A DNA stretch of 64,000 nt from Siniperca chuatsi. Taxonomy: Eukaryota > Chordata > Actinopteri > Centrarchiformes > Sinipercidae. The notes under the pieces are model-generated. The model was given only the letters and a program-made list of their open reading frames with translations, was not told the DNA's origin and searched no databases. Each line of letters begins with the position of its first letter. The first letter of the stretch is position 1. Location of the stretch: positions 4,862,945 to 4,926,944 of the forward strand of contig NC_058062.1 in assembly GCF_020085105.1 (NCBI RefSeq), written 5' to 3'. The translations under genes were made by a program, and so were the position numbers. This document shows, in pieces, positions 13,191-25,287 of this stretch.

Positions 13191-13985
13191 TTGCATAGAT
13201 AGATAGATACTTTATTGATCCCGAGGGAAATGTAGGCATCCAGTAGCTTATACGACACATACAAAACATCAATACCAAGAATATAATAATATTAATAACT
13301 TTGATTTATATAGCGCCTTTCAAGGGACCCAAGGACGCTTTACACAAAAAGGGGGAGATAATGTTAAAGACCATAGGCCTTAGAGAGTAGGTGAGCTTTG
13401 AGGAGGTTTTTAAAGATGCCTGGAGAAGGAAGTGAAGTGAACTACTACGGGGAGCTGTCACTATATGCTAACAGAGGTAGTGCAAATGTAAGGTGATTAA
13501 AAAGTAAAAAAACAGTGCAAGAATAATGATTACTGTGGATAATATAAAATACAAATTGAAGATAAATATATAAACAAATACAAATGCAAATTGTGCATAA
13601 GACTGACATAGCCAGTAACTGTCAGTCCAGCAGCCTAATGACAGAATGCAGGTGAGTATTCAATTTCTCCCCGTCACCGCTGGGAGGAGTTGTATGGCCG
13701 TATGGCCTGGGAGACAAAATACTTCCTCAGTCTCTGTTGAGCAGGACTGAGACAGCAGTCTGCCACTGAATATACCCCTCTGCCTAACGAATGTGCTGTG
13801 CAGAGGGTGGCGGGCATTGTCCATGATGGACAACAGTTTATTTAGGGTCCTTCTCTCTGCCACTGACATAAGGGAATCCAGTTCCGTGCCAACCACAGAG
13901 CCATCTCTCCTCACCAGCCTGTCCAGACCCCCAGCCTCCAGCGTCCCTCTTCTTAATGCTGCCTCCACAACACACCAGGCTTTAA
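13191..13985 (-). mobile_element. Non-LTR retrotransposon (LINE) 3' end with a nested repeat
   Basis: The minus-strand frame 13968..13660 encodes a reverse-transcriptase C-terminal tail, with the segment RTLNKLLSIMDNARHPLHST. The 3' end at 13199-13226 reads, on the minus strand, ccctcgggatcaataaagta followed by TATC units, a tail typical of a fish LINE family. Near 13281-13450 another dispersed repeat (gatttatatagcgcctttca) interrupts the 3'UTR, so it inserted later. The LINE is 5'-truncated. Confidence 0.7.
13281..13450. repeat. Short dispersed repeat nested in a LINE tail
   Basis: Contains gatttatatagcgcctttca and aaggacgctttacac, a block I recognise as common in fish intergenic DNA. Its boundaries are approximate. 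It lies between the LINE coding tail and the LINE 3' terminus, which makes it the younger insertion. Confidence 0.55.
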
Positions 13986-15325
13986 AACAATAGAAATATT
14001 ACATAGACTTAATTGGGTTTGGAAACTTCTATATTCCATACATCTCATTTGTCATTTCTAATTGAATTATTTCTCACAGATACATGTTAAAGTTAGGTTC
14101 CGCCTTATATAGGCTATGCCTGTAAAAGCTGGCAATGAAGCCATGATCTTAATAACATGTCTGCAGGTTGGAGGGACTGGATCTTTGGCCTCTCCAGCTC
14201 CAGCAGCACACCTGCAGGACATGCAGACCTCCATGTGTCTATCTGCCAGCACATGTCTGTGCACGGAGTCTTCAAACTGAGATGGTGTTTAACTTCTGCC
14301 CACAATAACACAAGTGCTAGACATTCAGACTGGCTGCTTGCATGACTGGCTGACATCACTGCTGGCTCTGGCTGCTGTTTGCACTGCAGCCTGAAGCTGC
14401 CCAGACAGAGACGACAAAGGCATTACTACTAGTGTGCAAATCAAGAATTAACATTCAACTGAGGGGAGAATACAGTACAAAAATAATTTAAATTTAAATA
14501 AAACTTTTTCCAAACCATAAAGGCTGCATTTTGTATCTCATTAAATTTTTTGACTTTTCAAAGTTGTGAAATGGACTTTGCTCTTTCAAATTTAAAACAT
14601 AAATGAAGTTAATCAGCCAAAATCCAAATGTATGACAACTTTTATTTTAAAGATTAAACAGTCACTTCAGCAGTCCAAACTAGTGAACTATAACCAAGAG
14701 GAAGGAACCCCACTGCTGAAGTGAGCCTGTATAACACAAATGACCAAAGGACAGGAGTCTTGATGGAGTGTTTAAGGACAGTGTACTCACAGCAACACTA
14801 CCCCACTTTGTGGACAGTCTATCTTAAGGGTAAAGAAAATGACAGCATTTTTGATTTTTTAACTATGAATACAGTCTCTTTTACATGTTTTTTTTTTCAA
14901 AGGTCACAATTCTGGATTCTGGATTACCAAACAAATCTAGTCAACACTGAAGCAAAGGCTGGATGGACCAAACTAAATGTGAAGTAATTAAAAGACTGGA
15001 ATTAGACTTCACTTATCAATCATTATGGGACTTAGCCCATACAGTACCCCAAGCCTGTTCAGCTTGTATGATTTCATGTCTTATACACATGCTTTCAAGC
15101 TTTTCCTGTCCCCACTGAACTAGCAAATGAAATCCCATGTAACTAAAACACTTGGTTTATATACAATTTTATTTAAGATTTGTGTTGTTTATTCACCTCT
15201 AGGTTTACCAAAAATGTTCATATAATTCAAAGTCATCATGGCTCGGGGCAGCAGTGTAATGGCACAGGCCTCTTTAAGAAAAGAAATAGATCTGCTCAAT
15301 TTCTCATTAAGTTTCTAATACTTAT

Positions 15326-15370
<45 letters not shown>

Positions 15371-15757
15371 GTTATAATGACACATTTTCTTCTTCTGTGA
15401 CCAACTAACAAGATACTTTTCCTGTTAAAACAACATATACCAACAAACTATTTCTAACTACAACAAGATACCTTGGTATGATGTTATTATATGTATGGAA
15501 ACGGTTAGGTGTTGTTACATATAGCAGCCAAAGAGGCCTCTACACTATTTACAATTAAAAATATAACTTTTATTTAAGTAAACATTTTTGCACGAGTTGC
15601 ATATACCCACAGGATTTACCTGGGCCTCAATGGCTTAAATATTTCCCTTCAGGATATCAGTGTTCATCTAATCTCGAGGTAACACAGACCAAAAAGGACT
15701 TACAATAATATGTGATTAATAAATTAAAAAAATGTGAATAAACTGGAAATTATTCTG
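13986..15757. other. Gene-free stretch with an (AT)n tract
   Basis: A run of alternating AT lies at about 15329-15364. A 13-bp inverted repeat pairs 14662-14673 with 14713-14724. No exon is supported; this is distal upstream flank of cox6a2. Confidence 0.5.
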
Positions 15758-16196
15758 CACCTGTGACCCACAACTGAGCCACAGGTGCTTTCAGTGAACG
15801 ACTGGCTTTCAGTACTGCTCTCCAACTGAAACCAAAAATGAAAGTTAACATGCTGATTATGTCAAAAACCTGAAAGGCCTTCATTAATGTGGGCCATTAA
15901 TGAGGAAGAATCAGCCCTTATTTCAGCCTTTGTAATGTAGAATGAATGTCCTCTGCAGCACCAACACACCTCCTCCCCCACCCTCTTCGTCACATATCAG
16001 CCCGCCTTTGCACTTGCCCAAATATAAACTAAGTTTCTTGGCGCAGGGACAGATTGAAATGGGGAGGAGTCTGACATACTAAGTTCAGATCAGGACAGAC
16101 TGAAGGACAAACAAGCAGGAAGAAGGAGAAAATTAAGTGAGCACCGGGTTCACCAGAAAAATAAGAGGATAATAAATATTGCCTGCTTGAAGAATA
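15758..16196 (+). promoter_or_regulatory. Putative cox6a2 promoter and non-coding first exon
   Basis: A TATA-like aatataaa lies near 16020-16027. A sequence ending at 16196 is followed by gtaagt, a good splice donor, so a non-coding exon of roughly 16045-16196 is likely. Upstream are two E-boxes of the CAGGTG/CACCTG type, at 15758-15763 and 15782-15787, 24 bp apart. Such E-boxes are bound by myogenic bHLH factors, which fits a muscle isoform, but the link is inferred. Confidence 0.4.
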
Positions 16197-16560
16197 GTAA
16201 GTTTCCACCAAATTTTCTTATATTTTAATTACAGTAGGGTTACCACAACTCTTGATTCACAGCAACACTAGTAGGCCCAGCCTCAACTGCCTGCTGTTTT
16301 ATGGATAGTGCTTGTTTGTAGAGGGTTATATGACATTTCTTCTACAAATTACTTTATATATGAGAAATATATGATGTTTAAATGGCTGTGTAGAGGTTCT
16401 CTTTAGTTGACTTGTCATTATTTCAACATTGGTCTGTTGTTTGTTTTGCTCCTTTGACATTACAATAAATAGAAGAAAAAACTTGGATCATTCATTTCTT
16501 AAACTTTTTTTTCTGGTGCAAAATATACTGCAAAATGTTTCTCCCTCTCCACTTTTATAG

Positions 16561-17548
16561 ATGTCTCTATCTCCAGCTGCCTTGGCCGCTCGTCGGGTGT
16601 TGGCTGCTGCGTCACATTCAAGCCATGAGGGTGGAGGTCAGTGTGTCTTTACTGTCCCTCTCAACCAACTACAACCAAAATGCATCGAAGCCTCCAGATT
16701 CAGAGCTTCTGCATGCAACTGCACCTCTGGGTCACATATAGTTGGAGCCTTTTGTTGAACATTAACTGAAATGTCTGCAGAGCTGGCAGATGTCCTGCAC
16801 ATTACTGCTCTTTGGCAAATCATCAGGAATTATATCGTATTATTGATATGGACTCTGTAGAGAGACAGCTGCTATTATTTATTTTTTCATTGTCCCCATC
16901 AGAATCAGAAATACTTTTTTGATCCCCGAGGGGAAAGTGCACCCAGACAGGAATAAAACCACTTTGTGTATTACAATGTGTGCATTTCTTTTGTTTTATT
17001 CAGAGTAGTGCTCAATTTAATCAACCCTCAAGACTTGTATCTAAAAATGTGTTTTTACATCTCATTATCTAGACCTTGTTCTAGTATTTGTGATAAGTGT
17101 TACAGCAGCATGCACTGCCATCACATGCTCTATTTAGTGCTTCAGTCATGTCCTTTCACTGGTTGTGTTTTCCACAGCGAGGACCTGGAAGATACTGACC
17201 ATTGTGTTGGCCATCCCTGGTGTTGGTGTCTGCATGGCCAACGCCTACATGAAGATGCAGGCGCACTCGCACTCGCAGCCAGAATTTGTGCCATATCCTC
17301 ATCTGCGTATCCGCACCAAGGTGAGTCTCAAACTGCCTGCACCCATATACTCTCTCAACTCTCAGCAGGGTTTACATAACACCATGGCATGGGATGAATA
17401 CCAATGGTTAATCCCCATGTTGTTGCCTTCACTCGTGTGTTTATATGTTTCCTTCCAGAAATTTCCCTGGGGTGATGGAAACCACTCTCTGTTCCACAAC
17501 CCTCACACCAATCCTCTGCCTGAGGGTTTCGAGAGCTCCCATCACTGA
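16561..17548 (+). CDS. cox6a2: Cytochrome c oxidase subunit 6A2, mitochondrial
   Basis: This nuclear-encoded accessory subunit of respiratory complex IV sits in the inner mitochondrial membrane. Coding exons are 16561-16636, 17178-17320 and 17459-17548, giving about 102 residues, the usual length. Exon 1 encodes a presequence rich in Ala and Arg ([18 protein letters not shown]). Exon 2 carries the single membrane helix ([20 protein letters not shown]) and the conserved [10 protein letters not shown]. Exon 3 carries the family signature [13 protein letters not shown], then [10 protein letters not shown] chose the ATG at 16561 because it opens the presequence in frame; a few bases upstream is an intron acceptor region. 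The isoform call, muscle type 6A2 rather than 6A1, rests mainly on the position beside armc5 and rusf1, which matches human 16p11.2. Confidence 0.9.
16938..17090 (+). repeat. Direct duplicate of a cox6a2 3'UTR segment, intron 1 copy
   Basis: This stretch, starting gtgcacccagacaggaataa, is nearly identical to 17644-17818 in the same orientation. The two differ by a few substitutions and a small indel. The intron copy follows a LINE-tail fragment (tttttgatccccgagggga) at about 16899-16930. Confidence 0.8.
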
Positions 17549-17643
17549 GAGCATCAGTCATATTTCTCAGCTGTGTTTCCAGTCAGCAGTGTGCTTGGCT
17601 TAATTATACTGGCCGAGTGGGCAAGCCGCACCGCCACAAAGCG

Positions 17644-17818
17644 GTGCACCCAGACAGGAATAAAACCACTTTGTGTATTACAATGAGTGCATTTCTTTTG
17701 TTTAATTCAGAGTAGTGCTCAATTTAATCAACCCTCAAGACTTGTATCAAAATGTGTTTTTGAGACAAGTGTTTTTACATTTCATTATCTAGATCTTGTT
17801 CTAGTATCAGTGTCTAGT
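17644..17818 (+). repeat. Direct duplicate, 3'UTR copy carrying the cox6a2 poly(A) signal
   Basis: Partner of 16938-17090. It lies about 95 bp after the cox6a2 stop codon and contains AATAAA at 17659-17664, the best candidate poly(A) signal of the gene. The intron copy holds the same hexamer. Confidence 0.75.
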
Positions 17819-18518
17819 GTCTTTTTATATATAACCACTAGGGGTCGTCAAAGTCGGAATTGTTCAAATACTGCACATACAGGCTTTAAAAAATTAAAAG
17901 AAGGCTGGCAATAGTCTATGTGTTTGTAAATGTCAAAAAAATCCCATGAAAAGACCAAAACCAACAATGAATTGATCCTACTAATAGGTATCGTCTGTGA
18001 AGCCAAAGCCTAATACTGTATGTCTTATTCCCCTGTGTAATAGAGCTCCACTGTGTCCAAAAACACAGAAATGAGCCACATTGTTGCACTGGGTGACATG
18101 TTCCTGCATTACCATTACACACACTGTAGTTTATTTTGACTCAGTCCCACATACACCGTCCTGCTGCCCCAAATACTCACTAGAGCACCAAATGTGTATT
18201 AATCAGCCGCTGAATATAGTCCTCAACAAATGCACTGTTTTGTCCTGTTTGAGTGATGGTTGCTAAAATCTACAGTGATCAGCTGTGATGTTTGGCTCTT
18301 TTTGAAAAATTGAATTATATATTCACGATCTATTTTTAAAGATTGTTGTCTTCAATAGCAATCAGTGGGCTTGGGACTGACAGCCATAAACAAGAGTACT
18401 GTATTGAGAGACGGACTAACACACTGTTGCCTTTGGTCTTTCATGCAATTAGTTGACAATAAGAAACATACAGAACATTGCCAGCCCCAGCCTTATCCTT
18501 TAAAATGCTAACATTTAC
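17819..18518. other. cox6a2 downstream flank, no gene seen
   Basis: No exon, RNA gene or clear repeat boundary was found between the duplicated 3'UTR block and the SINE. Confidence 0.45.
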
Positions 18519-18692
18519 AGGGCACCCTGGTAGCTCACCTGGTAGAGCGCACGCCCCAAGTACCTTACCGCAGCGGCCAGGTTTGAATCCAGCCCGTGGT
18601 CCTTTGCTGCATGTCATCCCCCCTCCCTCTCCCACATTTCCTGTCTCTCTTCAGCTGTTCTTATCAAATAAAGGCAAAAGGCCAAAAAAATA
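18519..18692 (+). mobile_element. tRNA-derived SINE
   Basis: The 5' part is tRNA-like, with an A-box-like tagctcacctggtagagc and a B-box-like ggtttgaatcc. It ends in a pyrimidine-rich body and an A-rich tail with aataaaggcaaaa. The tRNA-like fold is poor and the body is unrelated to tRNA, so this is a SINE and not a tRNA gene. Its tail matches a SINE type widespread in percomorph fish. Confidence 0.75.
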
Positions 18693-18714
18693 ATCTAAAC
18701 TGGAAAACTCGACT

Positions 18715-18890
18715 TGTAGGTGGCACTAAATGAAAAGTCAGGGGATCACCAAAGTCATTATGATTCATCCTCTGGAGACCACGAATACCTACCAAATTTA
18801 TTGGCAATCCAACCAATAGCTGTTTCACCCTCTGTTGTAGAACTGAAATAATATAACCGACTGACTAAAGCCACACGGTCAAATTACTGT
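18715..18890. repeat. Dispersed teleost repeat, copy 3
   Basis: Shares the block aggggatcaccaaagtcatt, then gattcatcctctgg, then caatccaaccaatagctg with the copies near 12.6, 13.0 and 50.6 kb. Follows the SINE directly. Confidence 0.6.
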
Positions 18891-19534
18891 GGCCATACTG
18901 TAAACCCACACTCCAACAACAAGAAACTGAAAGCAAAGTAAGTTCCAACAATATATTCAGTGGCATAAATTAATATGGGACAGTTGGAATCTATACACTG
19001 TATATCTACCAATCTATTATCTCTATGTACAAAATAAACAACTGGTTCCTAAACCAACCTTGATAATTCCAGTACTTCCAGCTAAATGACATTTTATCAA
19101 ATGCATTGTGGACATTTGCGAAGAGCTTTTCCAAAAAAAAAAAAAAAACTAAACTAAACAAAATTCACAATACAAATGTCATTCGAAGTTAATCCAACAA
19201 TAAATTATAATACAATTATGTCATGCTGGGACGGGCTACAGTTTATATCAGATTACATCAAAACTAAATAGAAATGTATGCTTCCAGTTTATGAAAATAA
19301 ATCAACAGTCAGTTCTGTCAGTGCTGAAGAAATTCATACAGCATGTTTTTCAGGTAATCGTGCTGTTGTTGAAACCTGCACTTGTACTTTCCAGACTTTC
19401 GATAAAAGTAATACAATGATAATACAATGGCAACGTTTCTAGAAGCTTATAACAAGCCCATAGTTGACTCTCACTTAATCTGTGCCTTCTGAATTCATGC
19501 CACCAATCACTCCACTCAATATTACCCTGCTTGC

Positions 19535-22500
19535 TCAGCTGAGAGCTACTGTGGCCAAACGTAGTAGATCCTGTTTCAGAGTCTCTGTACAGTCAGACTC
19601 TCTGGCAAGTCTGCGAAGGCAATCCCCAGCAAGGGAGGAGGACAAGAAGGGCCGAGGACAGTCCTGGCAGCCCAGCAGCAAAGACAGGCAGGCCCGACCC
19701 AGTGCTGGGTAGCTGTATCGCTGGGAAAACCAGTATACCTGGGGGAGGAGAGCAGCCAAGGCCCCACCTCCTGCACTGGCTTCTGAGGAAGAAAGGGAGT
19801 CCTGAGCAGCTGATTTCAGAAGCTGTGCTGAACTTTTCATCAAGTTCTTTGGTCTTAACCTGAACTCTTCTGGATTAAGTGATTTGTCCACCACTGACGC
19901 ACAGCTTGATTTGGAAACTGGAGTGAAACTTTGGATGGTCTTATGATCAGAAGTTGTATTAAGTCCTCTGCTGTCCTTTCGAACAGTTGCAGCGAAAAAG
20001 GTTTTATTACTGTCTGTCTGGTGTAAGGAACCGTTTGGTTTCTTCGTCTGTCCTGGTAAATTTTCTGTTTGGATTTCAAAACCAGTCAACTCTAACTCAG
20101 ATGTTCGATTAGCCAGTTTCTCCTCAGCAGACTCGAGGCCTTCTTGGTCCGTTTGAGATGCAGCCTTTTCAGCGTTGTCCTCTGTGGGAGCTGATGCAGC
20201 TCGACTAGCAGCCTTGGTGGAGCAGGACAGGAGAAGAGACACGCAGAGATCCTCCAACTCTTTCTGCAGCTCAGTCACCAAAAATCTGCACGCTCCAATC
20301 ATCATCTCACCTAAAGCGGTCTTCTGGAAAGCAAAGTCTTCTGTTGAGTGATCCTCTGTCTCTTTTTGGCAGATCCCCAGTCCTTCAAGGACCAATGTGT
20401 CCAGGATCTGACACTGTCCTCTCCTCTCTCCTACATCACTTTCCCTTGTTGTTTCTGTGTCCTTGGTGAGGCGACATCCATGCAGGTAATGCAGCACTGG
20501 TAGCAGCATACCTGTGCTGACATCTTTAATGCGGATGGCTTCCTCCGCATTACCCTGAGCTTCTCCAAATCCGCCTCTCAACAGAGTCCAAAAGTATTCA
20601 GAGCCGACTCCGTCTGTCCCCTCAACCCTGGCCACAGCCTCCCTGTTGGCGGGGACCTGAGTCCCGTCATCCAGCAGCAAGAGGAGGTCAAACTTCGAGA
20701 CTGCATAAGGACAGATGTCAGCCAAGCGAGGCTTTTTCGAGGGAGGGGGTGAAACTCTGTCAATTTTACTGACTGACTGTGTTGCAACTGGATTTAGATG
20801 TTTTTTGTCAAGCTCCATTTTTATGCCACCCATCAGGGTAGACAGGCATCCAATCAGGAGAGAGAAGTACAGCGAGTGGAGCTGAGAAGTCAGGCCTGAA
20901 TGCGGTGAATTTAACCAATCAGAAAGCCATCGCCCACATTCAGTGGGGTGGTCTTCATCCACTTCATCGTCATCGCAACCAAGGGGCTGCAGAGCCAAGA
21001 GCAGCCCACCGCTGTCCAGAAGAAGTTTCTTCAACAGGGACTTGTTGCTGTTGGAGAAAAAGAGGGTTTGTAAAGCTCATATATGGTCATTATTCTGGAT
21101 CATCTTTGTAATACCGTAAGTAAATACAAAACCATTAAATGAGTGCATGGTAAATGCAAAACCATTCACTAAACTGCATGTAAAAAATTCTGGAAATAAT
21201 GTTTTTATCAATAATCAGTGTTGTAAAGTAGTTTTTTTATCAGAATTCAAATCAATTTTATTTATATAGTGCCAATTCATAACAGAAGTTATCTCATTGC
21301 TCTTTTCCTATAGAGCAGGTCTAGACCGTACTCTTTATATTATTCACAGAGACCCAACAAATCCCACCATGAGAATGCCCACTTTCTCTCCAGAATAGCA
21401 CACCAACAAATACAATTTTTAAGATCACTAACACTAAACTGATGACAGAAAAGTGCATTTTATGGCATTAAAGTTATTACATGTAAGATTCTGATGATTA
21501 CTGAGCTCATATTCATATAGATCTACTACTCACCTGCTGATTAATGGCAGAGACAGTGCACAGTTCATCTTGTCAGACTCAGAGCCTGACAGCATCACAT
21601 GGGCAAGAACCCCAGAGCCATATCCAGACTCACACTGGACACGCAGATTATTAAGAAGAGCAAGACCTACAGAGACAGTCAGTGCACAGTGCATTATAAA
21701 CTGCTCTTGTATGAAATAAAATAATGATTGCATGAGTATTATTTATGTCAGAAGTTCCAATGCACCCAATCCGTATCAGCCCTGATAATGACCTTATTAA
21801 GAGTATCGAGCATCAGCCAGATGTGACTGATCCACATGAAATATTTAAGATTTATTTGTTAATGTCATTATGAAATTCAGTGTTTTCACTGTCAGTTACA
21901 TTCACTCAGTCACGGCGGGCCGCTGAATCTGTTCCACACAGTCAGATATACAAATTTTAAATTTGGGAAAACGGGAGCACTGGTATCAGATCGGTTGATG
22001 TTAATGTCAGATAGGCTGAGTTGAGTATCAGGACCTGGATACCTCAACTCAGAGGAATTAAATGTATTGATTTAACCAATAATACTACTAACAATACAAC
22101 ATTAATTAAAATGAATGAATGAATTATCTATAACTTTTATAAGGCAATGAGCAACTGTAGATTGTGTTATCACAGCAATTTTATTACTGATGTCGCAAAG
22201 GTCTTACCAAGTTGTTTAACTTTGGCTTTCACTCGGTCCGTCTGTCTCCCCTTTCCCTCAAATCCTCCCCCTCTCTGGCAGAGATGGTGTCGAATCAGTG
22301 CGACCGAGCCAGTTCGGACCAGCGCCTGCAAACAGTTTGGGTTGCAGCTCAGCCGGCAAAGCATACGGAGGCACCTGCTGCTGGGGTCCTGGTGCTGGGT
22401 GAGGTAGTAGAGCAAGCCAGACATGACGCCTGAGCTAACCAGAGCAGCACTTGGGTCGGTGGCGTGGGAGAAGCGTGACAGCAGCAGTAGGATGGGTGAC

Positions 22501-25287
22501 TCGGGAGTCCAGGGTTCAGGGTGGTAGGGGTGGTGGTAAGCCATCGGGCGGGGCACAGAGGGAGGGGTATCAAGAGTGACTTTAGTCAAACAAGCTGCTG
22601 AATGAGCACGCTGCCTCCTTCTGTGAGGGGATGAGAACTTTGATGGAGAGACTGGTGTTTGGGTTGTTTTAGTGGGAGAGGAGATAGTGGAGGAACTGGG
22701 CTGGGTTTGGGGTGTGAGCGCACCGGAAGGTTGAGGACTAGAGGGAGGTGGATCAGTGTTTTTCCATGAGGATGACGGTTGGGGCTGGGCCGAAGAGGAC
22801 ACAGGGGAAGGCTGAGCTGCTTTTTTAGAAGAAGTGGAAGAGGCAGTAGGATTGGGTGGAGAAGAGTTTTTAAGAGAGGAAAGGGAATCAGGGTTTGGGG
22901 AGGAGGTTTGAGGGGATGAAGACGGTGGGATCTGAAGACCCCCCCATTCCCCTTCAACACCAGAGGAATCCAGCAGGTCCCCCTCTGAAGAGATCAGTCC
23001 CTCAGACAACAACCAGGACCTGAAGAAAGAGCAATAAGCATGTAGATAAACAGAAAATAGTAGAATAAAATAATTCACAGGGAAAATAGATAAACCTGTG
23101 CTTCATTTTCCATACCTGAGACTCAAAAAGCTTGATGAACATAGACCTTGCTCCCTACCAGATTCCTCCTTCTTGTAGCCCTCAGGAGGAGGAAAGTCAA
23201 AGGAGTCAAAACATGAAGAGGGCAGGAGCTCAGGAGACATGCTGGAGGAGAGGCTTACATCCATCTTCTCAGCAGATGGTTCCTCGCCTCTGGTGAGCTC
23301 AACTAGTCGTGCAACAAGCAGAGGGACCAGCCCTAGCTCTTGCAATTGCTCCATAGCAGATTCATCAAAAACAAAGTCTACACAGGCCAGGATGGCTAGT
23401 CGGGAAAGGGGATGACTCTGATGGGCAGCCAAAAAGCCAATGAGCACCTCCAGTCCACAACTCTCCTTCACCTTAGCCCGGTTGACCGCCTCCTTGCAGC
23501 ACAAGCACAGCGCCTTGAGGAAGACTCCAGACCTCAGTGGGTCCCTCTTGACCTCCTCAGCAAACTTCTGAATGACCCCCAGTGATCCCACGAGAGGGCG
23601 CAGGCAGCCTTGGGAGCACATGTTGGCCAGGGTTTTCAGTGCCAGCTCCTCAAAAGGTTTACCTGACTCACCCGACGCCATGACACTGAGCTGAGCGAGG
23701 ACTCCGGAACGGGACACCTCCCTGGCACATTCAACACCACAGCCCCGGGTCAGCTCGTGGAGGGTCCTGAGCGCCGCCCGCCTCAGCGCCTGGGGATATT
23801 CTGGAGCAATTAGAGGTGCAAGAGCAGATATGGTCCCTTGGGTGAGCAGTGACAGGCGGTTAGAGGGCGTATCTGAGAGGTAGAGGAGAGCCCGAGCAGC
23901 CGACTGAGCACACTCCAGTTTAGGACAGGGGTCTTTGAGTGGAGCAGCAGTGGGGAGGACTGGCTAGAAGGAAGAGACACACAAAGGAGGAGAAGAGGAA
24001 CACCACCTGTGTGTGTGTGTGGGGAGTATGGTTTTTAATCTTAGAACAAATAATATATCTCCACAAAAACATTTCACAGACCATATTAACAGTTTCTGCA
24101 AGCATTTTCATAACTATGTTTCTCTGGCTCTGGAAATGTGAATAGACATTTAAAATTTTAGGCACATGTGACCTCTGGACTTAAATCTTATGAAGAGATA
24201 ACAACACAATTGGACCTCTTGACATGTTTCTGTACATATGTTCCTTCTATCCACCGATAAGGAATGGTAACAATGAACAGCTGGATGTAGGGCTGCAAGA
24301 AATGATTATTTTCATTATCGATTAATCTGACGATTATTTTCTCAATGAAAAATTTGGTCCATAAAACACCAGAAAACTGTGAGAATTACTCCATACGTGA
24401 TTACTCTTTCAAACCAACGGGTAATCGATATTAAAATAATTATTATTATAATTTCCCCTCAAGTAGCATTCAAGCTCAACTTCATCTGATTTTGAAGGCT
24501 GAATAGTGCCAGCTATAAATTATGCAGTGAGACACACTGACATTTCAGACTTACCAGAAGAGTGGATGAGTGCAGAGCTCTCTGGATCCATGGCCAAGTT
24601 TCCCAAAGCCCGGGCTGCTCTGTTCTGGACCGTGTCCAGGGCCATATTTCTCTTCAGGATCTCCACTGAGACAGTCAAGAATTTGTTTCAAGATTACATG
24701 CCATTAATTGTGAAATAGTTTATAAAGGTCATCATTCTAAGATCAAATTCCTCATAAGACTGTAAAATACCACTTACCTACAATATTTATTCCATCAAGC
24801 TTACGAACCTATAGCAGAAGACATTTTAAATTTTAATGGGTGGTTAAATAAATACGAGCGTTCAATACATTCTCTATTATTCCTTTTATCTCACCTCTAT
24901 ACGTGTCTCCAGCTCAGTGCAGCAGTTTGCCAGGATGCTCAGAGCCAGGTCCAGGGTTTTCCTGGAGCATTGTGGGTGTTTGAGCAGGCCCAGCAGGGGC
25001 TGGAGACCACCTTGAGTTCTGAATCTGGCAATGCCAGCCTTGTCACCCTTGATGTGCTGCGTCCGGATAGCTACCAGAGCTCGCCACTGAGAGACTCTGG
25101 ACCTCTTGTCCATTTCTCTGCCACCGCCTGAGTCAGCCTTGCCATGCCCGTGATGTTCAGCTCCTGATCCAGGTTTGGAGAGGTGTGCCAAGCACCAGGT
25201 CAAAGACGACTCTGGTGATGATGGGTGCCCTTCTCTGGAGGGTGCTCGAGATTGTTTCCAGTCACTTTGAACAGGTGATGCAGCCAT
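19535..25287 (-). CDS. armc5: Armadillo repeat-containing protein 5 (CUL3 adaptor)
   Basis: In mammals ARMC5 is a CUL3 substrate adaptor that targets RNA polymerase II subunit RPB1, and it is a tumour suppressor of the adrenal cortex. Coding exons on the minus strand are 25287..24895, 24808..24778, 24665..24555, 23959..23116, 23019..22208, 21666..21534 and 21047..19535. They keep one frame and give 1278 residues, longer than the human protein of about 935. The armadillo region covers about residues 70-460, with family segments such as SRKTLDLALSILANCCTE and NRAARALGNLAM. A Ser/Pro-rich linker follows, then SWLLSEGL and a second helical block. The BTB domain begins near residue 890 (SKFDLLLLLDDGTQVPA). 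It contains an acidic, Ser-rich insertion of over 100 residues, absent from human, which accounts for much of the extra length. The start ATG at 25287 lies in exon 1 and fits the family. The gene shares its upstream region with the + strand gene at 26237. Confidence 0.93.
21243..21365. repeat. Dispersed repeat fragment in armc5 intron 6
   Basis: The block aatcaattttatttatatag through gagcaggtctagacc is a sequence I recognise as a very common teleost dispersed repeat. It has no coding capacity. Boundaries are approximate. Confidence 0.5.
24289..24440. mobile_element. MITE-like element, AGAGCTGCAA family, degenerate copy
   Basis: Begins agggctgcaagaaatgatta, contains attatcgattaatctgacga and tttggtccataaaacacc, and ends near taatcgatattaaaat. 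It is about half the length of the 3651-3988 copy. Lies in armc5 intron 3. Confidence 0.6.

Noticed and set aside
18519-18592. tRNA gene suggested by A-box- and B-box-like sequences
   Set aside because: The cloverleaf is poor and the sequence continues into a SINE body with an A-rich tail, so it is a tRNA-derived SINE.
22586-22960. Long open frame overlapping armc5 exon 5 in another frame
   Set aside because: It is a Pro/Leu-rich shadow of the Ser/Pro-rich armc5 linker; the armc5 frame has correct splice phases and family similarity.
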